A DNA stretch of 60,255 nucleotides from Pseudomonas sp. QTF5 (GCF_000512695.2 NZ_AZRW02000038.1:1-60255), one strand, 5' to 3'; shown: positions 42,254 through 50,946, counted from the first letter of the stretch. A program made the numbers and translations. The notes: a model not told the origin generated them from the letters alone.

Positions 42254-43321
42254 ATGCTGGACTGGAAGAACCGCACAGGCAGCGCGCCTGAGCGTGCCGC
42301 TGAACCAAAATCGGCCACCCGCAGTTATTTTGGCGGCCTGTTGTTCAGCCGGGCGCTGGCTACGCTAATCGTTCTTTACCTGCTGGTAGCGATCGCGCTG
42401 GGCTGGTACTGGAGCCAGGAACCGGCGCTGTTCCCGGTTCAGCAGAATGCCCAAGTGGCGGCCGAGAAAGAAGGCAAGCAGATGGTGGTCGGGTACACCA
42501 CGGTGGAAACCCTCAAGACCGTTGCCGGTACTTTGTTGACCAAGCCGGGTGGTTATATTTCCAACGACCGTTTCCCGCCGGGTCTATGGATGGACAACAT
42601 GTCGAGCTGGGAATATGGCGTGCTGGTCCAGGTCCGCGACCTGAGCCGTGCACTGCGTAAAGACTTCGCCCGTTCCCAGTCACAATCCGCCGAAGACGCC
42701 GACCTGGCCAAGGCCGAGCCGCGTTTCAACTTCGACAACAAAAGCTGGGTGCTGCCATCCAGTGAGTCCGAGTACCAGGAAGGCATCAACTCCCTGAGCC
42801 GCTATCAGGCACGTCTGTCGGGCCCTGATCAGAAAAGTGCGCTGTTCTATGCCCGCGCCGACAACCTGAACAACTGGCTGGGTGATGTGGGAACCCGTTT
42901 GGGTTCGCTGTCGCAACGGCTGTCGGCCAGTGTTGGCCGGGTCAAGCTCAACACCGCGCTGAAAACCGAAGTCCCGGCGCTCGGTCAGGTGCCGCAGGTT
43001 GACGAAGAAGTCGTCGAAACCCCGTGGCTGCAGATCGATAATGTGTTCTACGAAGCCCGCGGTCAGGCGTGGGCGTTGTCCCACCTGCTGCGTGCCATCG
43101 AAGTCGATTTCGCCGATGTGCTGGCGAAGAAAAACGCCACCGTCAGCGTGCGCCAGATCATTCGTGAGCTGGAGGCTTCGCAAGAGCCGGTCTGGAGCCC
43201 GATGATCCTTAACGGCAGCGGCTTCGGTGTGTTGGCCAACCACTCGCTGGTCATGGCCAATTACATCTCCCGGGCGAACGCCGCGGTGATCGATTTGCGT
43301 CAATTGCTCAATCAGGGTTGA
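42254..43321 (+). CDS. DUF2333 family membrane protein
   Basis: This 355-residue protein has one N-terminal membrane helix (LATLIVLYLLVAIALGWYW, about residues 35-53). A periplasmic body follows, rich in short helices (NAQVAAEKEGKQMVVGYTTV, PPGLWMDNMSSWEYGVLVQV). It matches the conserved proteobacterial DUF2333 family of unknown function (PA4842 position in PAO1). A GAAAGG site precedes the ATG. It is followed by the NUDIX gene after three bases. Confidence 0.88.
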   Translation: MLDWKNRTGSAPERAAEPKSATRSYFGGLLFSRALATLIVLYLLVAIALGWYWSQEPALFPVQQNAQVAAEKEGKQMVVGYTTVETLKTVAGTLLTKPGGYISNDRFPPGLWMDNMSSWEYGVLVQVRDLSRALRKDFARSQSQSAEDADLAKAEPRFNFDNKSWVLPSSESEYQEGINSLSRYQARLSGPDQKSALFYARADNLNNWLGDVGTRLGSLSQRLSASVGRVKLNTALKTEVPALGQVPQVDEEVVETPWLQIDNVFYEARGQAWALSHLLRAIEVDFADVLAKKNATVSVRQIIRELEASQEPVWSPMILNGSGFGVLANHSLVMANYISRANAAVIDLRQLLNQG

Positions 43322-43324
43322 GTC

Positions 43325-43894
43325 ATGGCTGATAGTTCCGTCGATAGCATGCGTGAGGCCGCCCACCGCGCGGCCTCAGATGCCGAACAGATCGCCTGGG
43401 TCGACGAGCAGGACAACCTGCTCGGCGCGCTGGTGCGCTCCGACCTGCGCGAACGCGGGCTGATCGGGCGCGGCACCTACATCATGCTGTTTAATTCTGC
43501 CGGTGAACTGTGCGTGCACCGGCGCACCCTGAGCAAAGCGATATACCCCGGTTACTGGGACGTGGCGGCCGGCGGCATGGTGCTGGCCACTGAGACTTAC
43601 GCCGAATCGGCGGCCCGTGAGCTGGAAGAGGAATTGGGCGTGAGCGGTGTGGAACTGACTGCCCATGATCACTTTTTCTTCGAGGACACCGGCAACCGGC
43701 TCTGGTGTTCGGCATTTTCGGCGGTGTGGGATGGTCCGTTGATCCTGCAGCCGGAAGAAGTACTGGAAGCGCGCTTCATTTCCGTCGAACAGGTGATGCT
43801 GGAAATCGAGAAAAAGCCTTACTGCCCGGACTCTCTGGCGGCGTTGAAGCGCTATCTGAAGGCTCAGCAAAGCCACGTCGCAAAGAAGGCATAA
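43325..43894 (+). CDS. NUDIX hydrolase (YfcD type)
   Basis: This 189-residue hydrolase has the Nudix box GGMVLATETYAESAARELEE followed by ELGV. The flanking pattern is of YfcD/IDI-like members (EQIAWVDEQDNLLGALVRSDLRERGL, HRRTLSKAIYPGYWDVAAGG). It cleaves a nucleoside diphosphate-linked substrate that is not identified. It forms a pair with the DUF2333 gene and ends in a strong terminator. Confidence 0.9.
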   Translation: MADSSVDSMREAAHRAASDAEQIAWVDEQDNLLGALVRSDLRERGLIGRGTYIMLFNSAGELCVHRRTLSKAIYPGYWDVAAGGMVLATETYAESAARELEEELGVSGVELTAHDHFFFEDTGNRLWCSAFSAVWDGPLILQPEEVLEARFISVEQVMLEIEKKPYCPDSLAALKRYLKAQQSHVAKKA

Positions 43895-43900
43895 ATTGGC

Positions 43901-43930
43901 GCCGATTGGCTCTTAGCAATCGGCGTTTTT
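43901..43930 (+). terminator. Intrinsic terminator after the NUDIX gene
   Basis: GCCGATTG (43901-43908) and CAATCGGC (43917-43924) form a perfect eight-base stem with an eight-base loop, followed by GTTTTT. It starts six bases after the stop. Confidence 0.85.
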
Positions 43931-44072
43931 GCCGTTACACTGCGCGACCTTTTCAAACTGAACCGGTAATGCCCGGCTCAGTAGCGCTGCCCCTGCCTGA
44001 GTGGGGCTTCGCGGTCGATGGCTCCCTCCCGGGTTGCCGCGACCAGTCTTTGTCCTCCCAAGAGGATTGCCG

Positions 44073-44444
44073 GTGGCCAAAAAAGCCGCATCCTTCGCCG
44101 CCCTTGGTGGCCTGGTATTTTCCACCGACGCAGGTCGTCATTGCCCGGATTGCAGTCAACCGGTGGATGCCTGCATCTGCAAACAAACCGTTATCCCGGC
44201 CGGCGACGGCATCGCTCGCGTGCGTCGTGAAAGCAAGGGGCGTGGCGGTAAGACGGTGACCACCATCACCGGTGTGCCGTTGGCCGAAGACGCGCTCAAG
44301 GATCTGGCCACCACGTTGAAAAAACGTTGTGGGACCGGTGGGGCGTTGAAAGACGGAATCATCGAAATCCAGGGCGATCATGTCGAGCTACTCTTGGCCG
44401 AGCTGATCAAACACGGTTTCAAAGCGAAGAAGTCCGGCGGCTAG
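44073..44444 (+). CDS. yciH: SUI1/eIF1-like translation factor YciH
   Basis: This 123-residue protein has a C-terminal SUI1 domain (RRESKGRGGKTVTTITGVPL, LKKRCGTGGALKDGIIEIQG). The N-terminal part has cysteines in HCPDCSQPVDACICK that could form a small metal site. It starts at GTG (44073) after AGAGGA at 44061. YciH in E. coli influences initiation fidelity under stress. Confidence 0.92.
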   Translation: MAKKAASFAALGGLVFSTDAGRHCPDCSQPVDACICKQTVIPAGDGIARVRRESKGRGGKTVTTITGVPLAEDALKDLATTLKKRCGTGGALKDGIIEIQGDHVELLLAELIKHGFKAKKSGG

Positions 44445-44445
44445 C

Positions 44446-44529
44446 AGCCTCTGTGAAAACCACCCTCGGCTTGATCCGGCCCCGATTTAATTCTGGTCTG
44501 GCGTCGTCTACATGGTTTTCACAGAGCCT
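44446..44529. mobile_element. Candidate MITE with terminal inverted repeats and 5-bp duplication
   Basis: A 74-bp element at 44451-44524 begins CTGTGAAAACCA and ends TGGTTTTCACAG (12-bp perfect terminal inverted repeats). It is flanked on both sides by AGCCT (44446-44450 and 44525-44529), as a 5-bp target-site duplication would be. It contains no gene and sits two bases after the yciH stop. The 223-base gap 44445-44667 shows nothing else clear except the speA ribosome site AGGGGA. Confidence 0.55.
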
Positions 44530-44667
44530 GTTCTGACCGGTTTCTAAACTCAGCGCTGAATGCGAGGTCTATGCCCCTTGCATGCAGGCTAATCGTCATT
44601 TTCATTCTTTAGACTGCGCCGGCCTGAACCCAGGCGACGCTCTATGACTTCTTTATAGGGGACTTCA

Positions 44668-46581
44668 ATGTCCGTACGACGCACACGCAAAGACGATGGC
44701 AGCCAATGGACAGTTGCGGACAGCCGCAGTGTTTACGGGATTCGCCATTGGGGGGCCGGGTATTTCGCGATCAATGACGCCGGTCGCGTCGAAGTTCGTC
44801 CGAACGGTCCGACCAGTTCGCCTATCGACCTCTTCGAGCAAGTCGACCAACTGCGCAAAAGCGGTTTGTCCTTGCCGCTGCTGGTGCGTTTCCCTGACAT
44901 CCTGCAAGACCGCGTGCGTCAGCTGACGGGTGCGTTCGACGCCAACATCGAACGCCTGGAATACCAGAGCAAGTACACTGCGCTGTACCCGATCAAGGTC
45001 AACCAGCAAGAAGCGGTGATCGAAAACATCATCGCTACCCAAGACGTTTCCATCGGTCTGGAAGCCGGCTCCAAGCCTGAGTTGCTCGCCGTTCTGGCGC
45101 TGGCGCCGAAGGGCGGCACCATCGTCTGCAACGGTTACAAGGACCGCGAGTTCATCCGTCTGGCGCTGATGGGCCAGAAGCTCGGCCACAACGTGTTCAT
45201 CGTGATCGAGAAAGAATCCGAAGTCGGTCTGGTGATCGAAGAAGCGGCGTCGCTCAAGGTCAAGCCGCAGGTCGGCCTGCGCGTGCGTCTGTCGTCCCTG
45301 GCATCGAGCAAGTGGGCAGACACTGGCGGTGAAAAATCCAAGTTCGGCCTGTCGGCGGCGCAACTGCTGTCGGTGGTCGAGCGTTTCCGCGCTGCCGGCC
45401 TGGACCAGGGCATCCGCCTGTTGCATTTCCACATGGGTTCGCAGATCGCCAACCTGGCGGACTACCAGCACGGCTTCAAGGAAGCGATCCGTTACTACGG
45501 CGAGCTGCGCAACCTTGGTCTGCCGGTGGATCACATCGACGTCGGCGGCGGTTTGGGCGTGGACTACGACGGTACTCACTCGCGTAACGCCAGTTCGATC
45601 AATTACGACATGGACGATTACGCCGGTGTCGTGGTCGGGATGCTCAAGGAGTTCTGCGACGCGCAGAACCTGCCGCACCCGAACATCTTCTCTGAAAGCG
45701 GCCGCTCCCTGACCGCTCACCACGCCATGCTGGTGGTTCAGGTAACCGACGTCGAGAAACACAACGACGACGTGCCGAAGATCGATAACAAGGAAGAGCT
45801 GCCGGAAACCGTGCAGTGGCTGGTTGATCTGCTCGGTCCGACCGACATCGAAATGGTCACCGAGACCTACTGGCGCGCCACGCACTACATGAGCGACGTG
45901 GCCACTCAATACGCCGATGGCAAGCTGACCCTGGCGCAAAAAGCCCTGGCCGAGCAATGCTACTTCGCCGTTTGCCGCCGCCTGCACAACTCGTTGAAGG
46001 CCCGTCAGCGCTCCCACCGTCAGGTGCTCGACGAACTCAACGACAAGCTGGCTGACAAGTACATCTGCAACTTCTCGGTATTCCAGAGCCTGCCGGACAC
46101 CTGGGCCATCGGCCAGGTCCTGCCGATCCTGCCGCTGCACCGTCTCGACGAAGAGCCGCTGCGCCGTGCCGTGCTGCAAGACCTGACCTGCGACTCCGAC
46201 GGCAAGATCAAGCAGTACGTCGACGAGCAGAGCATCGAGACCAGTTTGCCGGTGCACGGTTTGAACGAAGGCGAAGACTATCTGCTGGGGATCTTCCTGG
46301 TGGGTGCCTACCAGGAAATTCTCGGCGACATGCACAACCTGTTCGGTGACACCGACTCGGTGAACATCTACCAGAACGCCGACGGTAGCGTGTACCACGC
46401 CGGTATCGAAACCCACGACACCATCGAAGACATGTTGCGTTACGTACACTTGTCGCCGGAAGAGCTGATGACCCACTACCGCGACAAGTGCGCCAGCGCC
46501 CGCATCAGCGCCGCCGAGCGCACCCAGTTCCTCGATGCCTTGCGTCTGGGCCTGACCCGTTCTTCTTACCTGTCTTCTTGA
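44668..46581 (+). CDS. speA: Biosynthetic arginine decarboxylase
   Basis: This 637-residue PLP enzyme converts arginine to agmatine for putrescine and spermidine synthesis. The PLP lysine lies in LYPIKVNQQ near residue 110. HFHMGSQIAN and HIDVGGGLGVDYDG are substrate/cofactor loops. Length and start (RRTRKDDGSQWTVADSRSVY) are those of SpeA. It lies downstream of yciH as in PAO1 PA4840-PA4839. A small hairpin CTTACCT/AGGTAAG (46564-46570, 46579-46585) overlaps its stop. Confidence 0.97.
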   Translation: MSVRRTRKDDGSQWTVADSRSVYGIRHWGAGYFAINDAGRVEVRPNGPTSSPIDLFEQVDQLRKSGLSLPLLVRFPDILQDRVRQLTGAFDANIERLEYQSKYTALYPIKVNQQEAVIENIIATQDVSIGLEAGSKPELLAVLALAPKGGTIVCNGYKDREFIRLALMGQKLGHNVFIVIEKESEVGLVIEEAASLKVKPQVGLRVRLSSLASSKWADTGGEKSKFGLSAAQLLSVVERFRAAGLDQGIRLLHFHMGSQIANLADYQHGFKEAIRYYGELRNLGLPVDHIDVGGGLGVDYDGTHSRNASSINYDMDDYAGVVVGMLKEFCDAQNLPHPNIFSESGRSLTAHHAMLVVQVTDVEKHNDDVPKIDNKEELPETVQWLVDLLGPTDIEMVTETYWRATHYMSDVATQYADGKLTLAQKALAEQCYFAVCRRLHNSLKARQRSHRQVLDELNDKLADKYICNFSVFQSLPDTWAIGQVLPILPLHRLDEEPLRRAVLQDLTCDSDGKIKQYVDEQSIETSLPVHGLNEGEDYLLGIFLVGAYQEILGDMHNLFGDTDSVNIYQNADGSVYHAGIETHDTIEDMLRYVHLSPEELMTHYRDKCASARISAAERTQFLDALRLGLTRSSYLSS

Positions 46582-46605
46582 GGTAAGGCTCCGTTCTCAT
46601 CGGGT

Positions 46606-46734
46606 TGTCTGAAAATTCTCCATACGTTGGGGAAATTTCAGATGACCTGGTGCGACACTTCTCTCTTTTCAAGCGAAATGACCCACAGGCCGGGCTATCC
46701 AGCGATGTGGTCTTCTTTTCGCGTAGGTCATTTC
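46606..46734. repeat. Inverted repeats ahead of vgrG
   Basis: The 232-base gap between speA and vgrG contains two dyads. TCTGAAA (from 46606) pairs with TTTCAGA (to 46642) over imperfect 14-base arms, and GAAATGACC (46675-46683) pairs with GGTCATTTC (46726-46734). There is no T-run, so they are not obvious terminators. They may be remnants of a mobile element or leader structure. Confidence 0.4.
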
Positions 46735-46813
46735 CTAAGTTGTACTTCGGCACTCTACTCGGCCATGTCTCTCAGCGAGAATCCCCGGCCGCCCCTCCTG
46801 TAGAGAATCGCCG

Positions 46814-48130
46814 ATGTTCGATCCAGCCAACGAGCCATCATTTCGTCTGGATATAGCGGGTCTTCCCGACCCCTTTGAGGTCTTGGCCTTTACCGGTAGC
46901 GAAGCCATCAGCGAGCCTTTTATGTTCGACGTGGATCTGCTGAACAGTGACCCGACGCTGGACCTTTCGAGCCTGCTGTACCGCTCGGCCTTTTTGCACT
47001 TCGGGCCCTTGGGGCAGGGTATTCACGGGCAGTTGCTTGGCCTCGTTCAGCTCGGCCATGGCGGTGAGCCTAGGCTATGTCGTGTCCGTCTGGGGCCCAG
47101 GCTGGCGTGTCTGGCCCAGCGCTTCAATCAACGAATCTTCAGCCATCGTTCGGTGCCGGAGATTCTCGCTCAGGTGCTCAAGGAGCACGGCATTGCCGGC
47201 CATGATCAGCGCTTCGACCTGAGTGGCGATTACCCGCCCCGTGATTTCTGCACGCAGTACCGGGAATCGGACCTGCAATTTCTCCAGCGTCTGTGCGCCC
47301 AGGAGCGGCTTCATTACTACTTCGAACACTGCGCACGCGGACACTGTCTGGTTTTCGGTGATGGCCAGTTTTGCCGTGGCGAAGAAGGCAACTTCGAGGG
47401 GGAGGGCGAGCGGCCAGGCGTGCATCAGTTCAAGCTTCACGGTTGCGGGCAGATCGCCGAAGGCCAGACGAATCTGGCGACGTTGCGCAGTGGTCAACTG
47501 ATGTCGCTGTCCGGCCATCCGAGTGCGGACTGGAATCGTCTCTGGCTACTGACCCATGTCGAGCATCAGGGAGGGCAGGAACCGGGGCTTCCTTATAGCA
47601 ACCAACTGCGCGCCGTTGTGCAGGAAATGCCTTTCGTGGCGGCTGATTCGGTCGTGAAACCCAGGATGCACAGCCTGCAGCGGGCGTGGGTGGTCGAGGT
47701 CGATGAGTCTCAACCGGATCTGTCCAGACCGGTAGCGGTGCAGTTCGACTGGCTTTATCAGGGTGAGGGCGCAGCGCCCAGCCACTGCTGGTTGCCGTTG
47801 GCTCCCGAGCTGGCCGGCGCCGGCACCTTGCCGTTGAGTGAAGGCGCGCAGGTGCTGGTGAGCTTTATCGAAGGCGACCCGGACCAACCCTTGATCAGCG
47901 GATTTCTTCCCGGCGCAGCGTCTAGCACAGAGCCAGTCATACCCGACCTGCAACCCCCCTTGACGACCGATGTCAGCCCGGCGATCGAGGGCTTGCAGGG
48001 CTTGCTGCAAGCCAGCGAACCCTTGGTGCTCCTGTGCCTGCTGCCCGGCGGCGGCAGTTTCAGTCATTGCGCGCAGTCCTTTTGCACCTGTCGGGCGGCG
48101 ATGCTGCTTGGCCAGAGCGGTGCGGCATGA
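46814..48130 (+). CDS. vgrG: VgrG-like T6SS spike protein without needle domain
   Basis: This 438-residue protein has a gp27-like base (FRLDIAGLPDPFEVLAFTGSE, FCTQYRESDLQFLQRLCAQE). A gp5-like OB fold follows (FDWLYQGEGAAPSHCWLPLA, ALVSF-like GAQVLVSFIEGDPDQPLISG). After about residue 370 it lacks the DUF2345 beta-helix needle usual in VgrG and ends in a short tail with cysteines SHCAQSFCTCR. It overlaps the DUF4123 adaptor by four bases. Family members are normally 600 or more residues, so this is a short form or a trimmed gene. Confidence 0.85.
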   Translation: MFDPANEPSFRLDIAGLPDPFEVLAFTGSEAISEPFMFDVDLLNSDPTLDLSSLLYRSAFLHFGPLGQGIHGQLLGLVQLGHGGEPRLCRVRLGPRLACLAQRFNQRIFSHRSVPEILAQVLKEHGIAGHDQRFDLSGDYPPRDFCTQYRESDLQFLQRLCAQERLHYYFEHCARGHCLVFGDGQFCRGEEGNFEGEGERPGVHQFKLHGCGQIAEGQTNLATLRSGQLMSLSGHPSADWNRLWLLTHVEHQGGQEPGLPYSNQLRAVVQEMPFVAADSVVKPRMHSLQRAWVVEVDESQPDLSRPVAVQFDWLYQGEGAAPSHCWLPLAPELAGAGTLPLSEGAQVLVSFIEGDPDQPLISGFLPGAASSTEPVIPDLQPPLTTDVSPAIEGLQGLLQASEPLVLLCLLPGGGSFSHCAQSFCTCRAAMLLGQSGAA

Positions 48131-48924
48131 TCGCCGCTCAGGCAACCGACCCGGCCCCGCAATGGCTGTTGCTCGATGTGCCAGGCATGCCTCAGGCCGG
48201 TGCGAGTTTACGGCAACAGTTTGCTCATGCCCGATGGTTCCGTCTGTTCGAAGGCACCGAATTTCACCCGTTGCGTGAACTCGGACCGGTGCTGGTCGAC
48301 CTTCGCGAATGCCCTGCACTGGCCAAACTGTGCCAAAGTGCACCGCATACCTGGAGCGGGTTACTGCTGGTCAGTGAAGCATCGCCATCGCAGCTACTGG
48401 AGCATTTGCGACGCATGCTCGCGGTCACTTTGGGTCTGCATCACCGGGCTTTGTTGAGTTACTACAATCCACACACGGCAAGTTATTTTTTCGATGCCTG
48501 CGATGCTCAAGAGCTCAGTCGCTGGCTAGGTCCGATCGAGCAGTTGCGCTGGTTCGGCGGCACCTGGGCCGACCGGGCCATTGGCTGTCAAGGCTGGCAG
48601 CAGTTGTTGAATCCGCGGCTTGCCGTCCGGCCGCTGGCCATCGAAGAAAACCTCACCCCGCGTCAGCGAGATACCTTGCAAACCTGCCTGCTGGAACAAC
48701 ACGCCTGGCACTGGAGCCGATCCTCCGGCACCGACTACTACACCTTGTGGGCTTACCTGCAGGAAGGGCTGGCGTTGGGTTTCAGCGAACGTCCGGTGCT
48801 CGATGGCTGGTTATGGCTGCGCTTGCAACACCCCAACGCAGTGCCTGGGCAGCCGTTGTCGGGAATCACCCAGCAAGAGCGTCTCGATAGCCTGCGCACC
48901 CTGTGGCAGAACGATCAACCCTGA
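48127..48924 (+). CDS. DUF4123 T6SS adaptor/chaperone
   Basis: This 265-residue soluble protein of the DUF4123 (Tap/TEC) family loads effectors on VgrG. It has WLLLDVPGMPQAG, WFRLFEGTEFHPLRELGPVLVDL and LLSYYNPHTASYFFDACDA in the expected order. The ATG overlaps the vgrG stop. The cargo gene that usually follows is absent: the next gene, six bases away, is a MATE exporter on the other strand. Confidence 0.85.
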   Translation: MIAAQATDPAPQWLLLDVPGMPQAGASLRQQFAHARWFRLFEGTEFHPLRELGPVLVDLRECPALAKLCQSAPHTWSGLLLVSEASPSQLLEHLRRMLAVTLGLHHRALLSYYNPHTASYFFDACDAQELSRWLGPIEQLRWFGGTWADRAIGCQGWQQLLNPRLAVRPLAIEENLTPRQRDTLQTCLLEQHAWHWSRSSGTDYYTLWAYLQEGLALGFSERPVLDGWLWLRLQHPNAVPGQPLSGITQQERLDSLRTLWQNDQP

Positions 48925-48930
48925 CCCCCG

Positions 48931-50271
48931 TCATCCGTTGAGCCAGCTGTCGTGCTTGCGCAAGTACCAGGCGAACGCGCCAAGGGTCAGGCTGCGCAGC
49001 AACATGAACAACAGGAAGGTTATCCACAATCCATGGTTGCCCAAGCCTTGCAGCGCCCAGGCGAAGGGCAGCAGCAGGATCACCGTCAGCAGCATGCCGT
49101 TGCGCATTTCCCGGGCGCGGGTGGCGCCGATGAACAGACCGTCGAGCAGGTAACTCCAGACGGCAATCAGCGGCAGTACCGCGAGGTAAGGCAGGTAAAG
49201 GAATGCGGTGTCGCGCACGCTCTGGATGTCGGTCTGCATCTCGATGAACAGGTGCCCGGCGAACAGAAACAGCAAGGCAAACCCCAGACTCGCCAGCAAT
49301 GACCAACCGCACGCCACCACCAATGAGCGGCGCAGGGCTTCTCGGTCGCGAGCACCGATGGCGTGCCCGCACAGTGCTTCGACTGCGTGGGCCAGACCGT
49401 CCAGCGCATGGGCGGTCAGCAGCAAACCGTTGAGCAGCAATGCGTTGGCGGCGACCGTGGCATCGCCCAGTCGAGCACCCTGCACGGTGATCAGGAAAAA
49501 CACCGACTGCAACGCCAGGCTGCGGATGAATATGTCGCGATTGACCGCCAGTAATGGGCGCCAACTCTGCCACAACGCCAGCGCGGCCCAGGCGATATGG
49601 CCGGGGTAGGCGCGCAGGGCCTTGCGGGTCATGAACAGGCCGATCAGTGCGCCGGTCCACTCGGCGATCACCGAGGCCCGCGCCGCGCCGACCACGCCCC
49701 AATCCAGGCCGAGCACGAACCACAGGTTCAGCGCGATGTTGATCAAGTTGGTGCTCAGCAGAATCGCCAGCGGCGCCCGAGCGTTCTGAGTGCCGAGGAA
49801 CCAGCCCACCAGCGCGTAGCTGGCCAGCGCCGCGGGCAGACCGAACAGCCGTGTGTGGAAGAAGTCGCGGGTGAGCTGATCCAGCTCCGCCGACGGTTGC
49901 ATGAAGTGCAACGCGACTCCGCTCAATGGCACGCCAAGTGCCCCTGACAGAATGGCCAGGCCCATGGCCAACAACAGACCTTGCAGCAAAATCTGCCGCA
50001 ACGCTGCGCCATCCCCGCGCCCGGCAGCCTGAGCGGCGAACCCGGTGGAGCCCATGCGCAGAAAACCCATGGCCCAGGCAAGAAAGGTATACAGACTGGC
50101 GCCCACCGCAACGGCGCCGAGTTGATGAGCATGGGGCAGGTGGCCGATGACGGTACTGTCGACCAGCGCCACCAGCGGTACAGAAATGTTCGAGAGAATC
50201 ATCGGTGCGGCGAGCGCCCAGACTCGACGATGGGTCGGATGGTCGCGCCAGTCGGCAATCAGGTTGGACAT
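48931..50271 (-). CDS. MATE family efflux transporter (DinF-like)
   Basis: This 446-residue protein has 12 hydrophobic segments and MATE features (PMILSNISVPLVALVDSTVIGHL, FAAQAAGRGDG, NIALNLWFVLGLDWGVVGAA). It is most like the DinF subgroup of Na+ or H+ coupled multidrug exporters. It converges on the DUF4123 gene, and a REPIN separates it from its upstream neighbour. Confidence 0.9.
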   Translation of the reverse strand: MSNLIADWRDHPTHRRVWALAAPMILSNISVPLVALVDSTVIGHLPHAHQLGAVAVGASLYTFLAWAMGFLRMGSTGFAAQAAGRGDGAALRQILLQGLLLAMGLAILSGALGVPLSGVALHFMQPSAELDQLTRDFFHTRLFGLPAALASYALVGWFLGTQNARAPLAILLSTNLINIALNLWFVLGLDWGVVGAARASVIAEWTGALIGLFMTRKALRAYPGHIAWAALALWQSWRPLLAVNRDIFIRSLALQSVFFLITVQGARLGDATVAANALLLNGLLLTAHALDGLAHAVEALCGHAIGARDREALRRSLVVACGWSLLASLGFALLFLFAGHLFIEMQTDIQSVRDTAFLYLPYLAVLPLIAVWSYLLDGLFIGATRAREMRNGMLLTVILLLPFAWALQGLGNHGLWITFLLFMLLRSLTLGAFAWYLRKHDSWLNG

Positions 50272-50355
50272 GCAGGCTCCTTGGGGGCGCCTGCATTGTA
50301 GCGACAGATTGTGTTCAGCTAAGCGAACGCAATCTACAAAACATCAGAGATCTAA

Positions 50356-50445
50356 TGTGGGAGCGGGCTTGCTCGCGAAGGCTTTCTTCCATTCAACATG
50401 TCAGTCGACTGACACACCGCTTTCGCGAGCAAGCCCGCTCCCACA
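50356..50445. repeat. REPIN
   Basis: Complete inverted pair of the TGTGGGAGCGGGCTTGC class in the 190-base gap between the MATE gene start and the end of the small membrane-protein gene. Confidence 0.85.
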
Positions 50446-50461
50446 TTGAATGGGGGCAGCC

Positions 50462-50755
50462 TTAATGAACAATCCAGCTCAGCAACCACAACCCCAACAG
50501 CAACCAGATAATCCCCATGATGATCGACGCGTTCATGAAGGCGCGGATCGCTGCCCACAGCAGCATCAGCCCGATGATCAGCGTGATGATGCTGACGATC
50601 GAAGTGTCCATGCCCAGCGCCTGGGCCAATCCTTCGACAAAATTGCTGCCGGCGTTGCTCAACAGGTTGAACAGACCACTGAGGGCATCGATGATAAACC
50701 GGATGGCCGAACCGATTATCTGGCCGAGCCATTCGAAAAAGCTTTCTACCTGCAT
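50462..50755 (-). CDS. Small hypothetical membrane protein
   Basis: This 97-residue protein has an amphipathic N-terminal helix (VESFFEWLGQIIGSAIRFII) and two C-terminal hydrophobic helices (VSIITLIIGLMLLWAAI, SIIMGIIWLLLGLWLLSW). The ATG at 50755 follows a CAGGA site; the frame continues upstream to 50896 without likeness to protein. I do not recognise the family. Confidence 0.65.
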   Translation of the reverse strand: MQVESFFEWLGQIIGSAIRFIIDALSGLFNLLSNAGSNFVEGLAQALGMDTSIVSIITLIIGLMLLWAAIRAFMNASIIMGIIWLLLGLWLLSWIVH

Positions 50756-50830
50756 GTGTACGTCCTGATGGAGTAGTGGCGTGGTTGCCGGATCCGAGCC
50801 TTGGGCTATTGATCGTGCTGCCGAGTTCCC

Positions 50831-50860
50831 GTAGGAGCTGCAGAAGGCTGCGATCTTTTT
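50831..50860. repeat. Single REP of a fourth class
   Basis: GTAGGAGCTGCAGAAGGCTGCGATCTTTTT is the core of the GTAGGAGCTGCCG-type repeat common in Pseudomonas, here as a lone copy. The full core is the span given. Confidence 0.6.
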
Positions 50861-50916
50861 GAGTATGGCGCAAGTGCGCAGGCACAACGCTGCCACTTGC
50901 CTTCACCCGCCATCCC

Positions 50917-50940
50917 CCTGAAGCTATACGCCTTCAGGAG
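50917..50940 (+). promoter_or_regulatory. Hairpin overlapping the MazG-like gene ribosome site
   Basis: CCTGAAG (50917-50923) pairs with CTTCAGG (50932-50938); the Shine-Dalgarno AGGAG spans 50936-50940, so part of it is within the stem. This could lower or regulate translation. It may also be chance. Confidence 0.35.
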
Positions 50941-50946
50941 AGCCCG

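Noticed and set aside
44665..46476. 603-codon minus-strand frame opposite speA
   Set aside because: Shadow of speA with a Val/His/Gln-rich composition typical of antisense frames.
46505..46753. 82-codon minus-strand frame between speA and vgrG
   Set aside because: Overlaps the end of speA and has no ribosome site or protein-like pattern.
48866..50296. 476-codon minus-strand frame over the MATE gene
   Set aside because: Out-of-frame shadow, Arg/Ala-rich, no membrane segments, while the other frame encodes a clear MATE protein.
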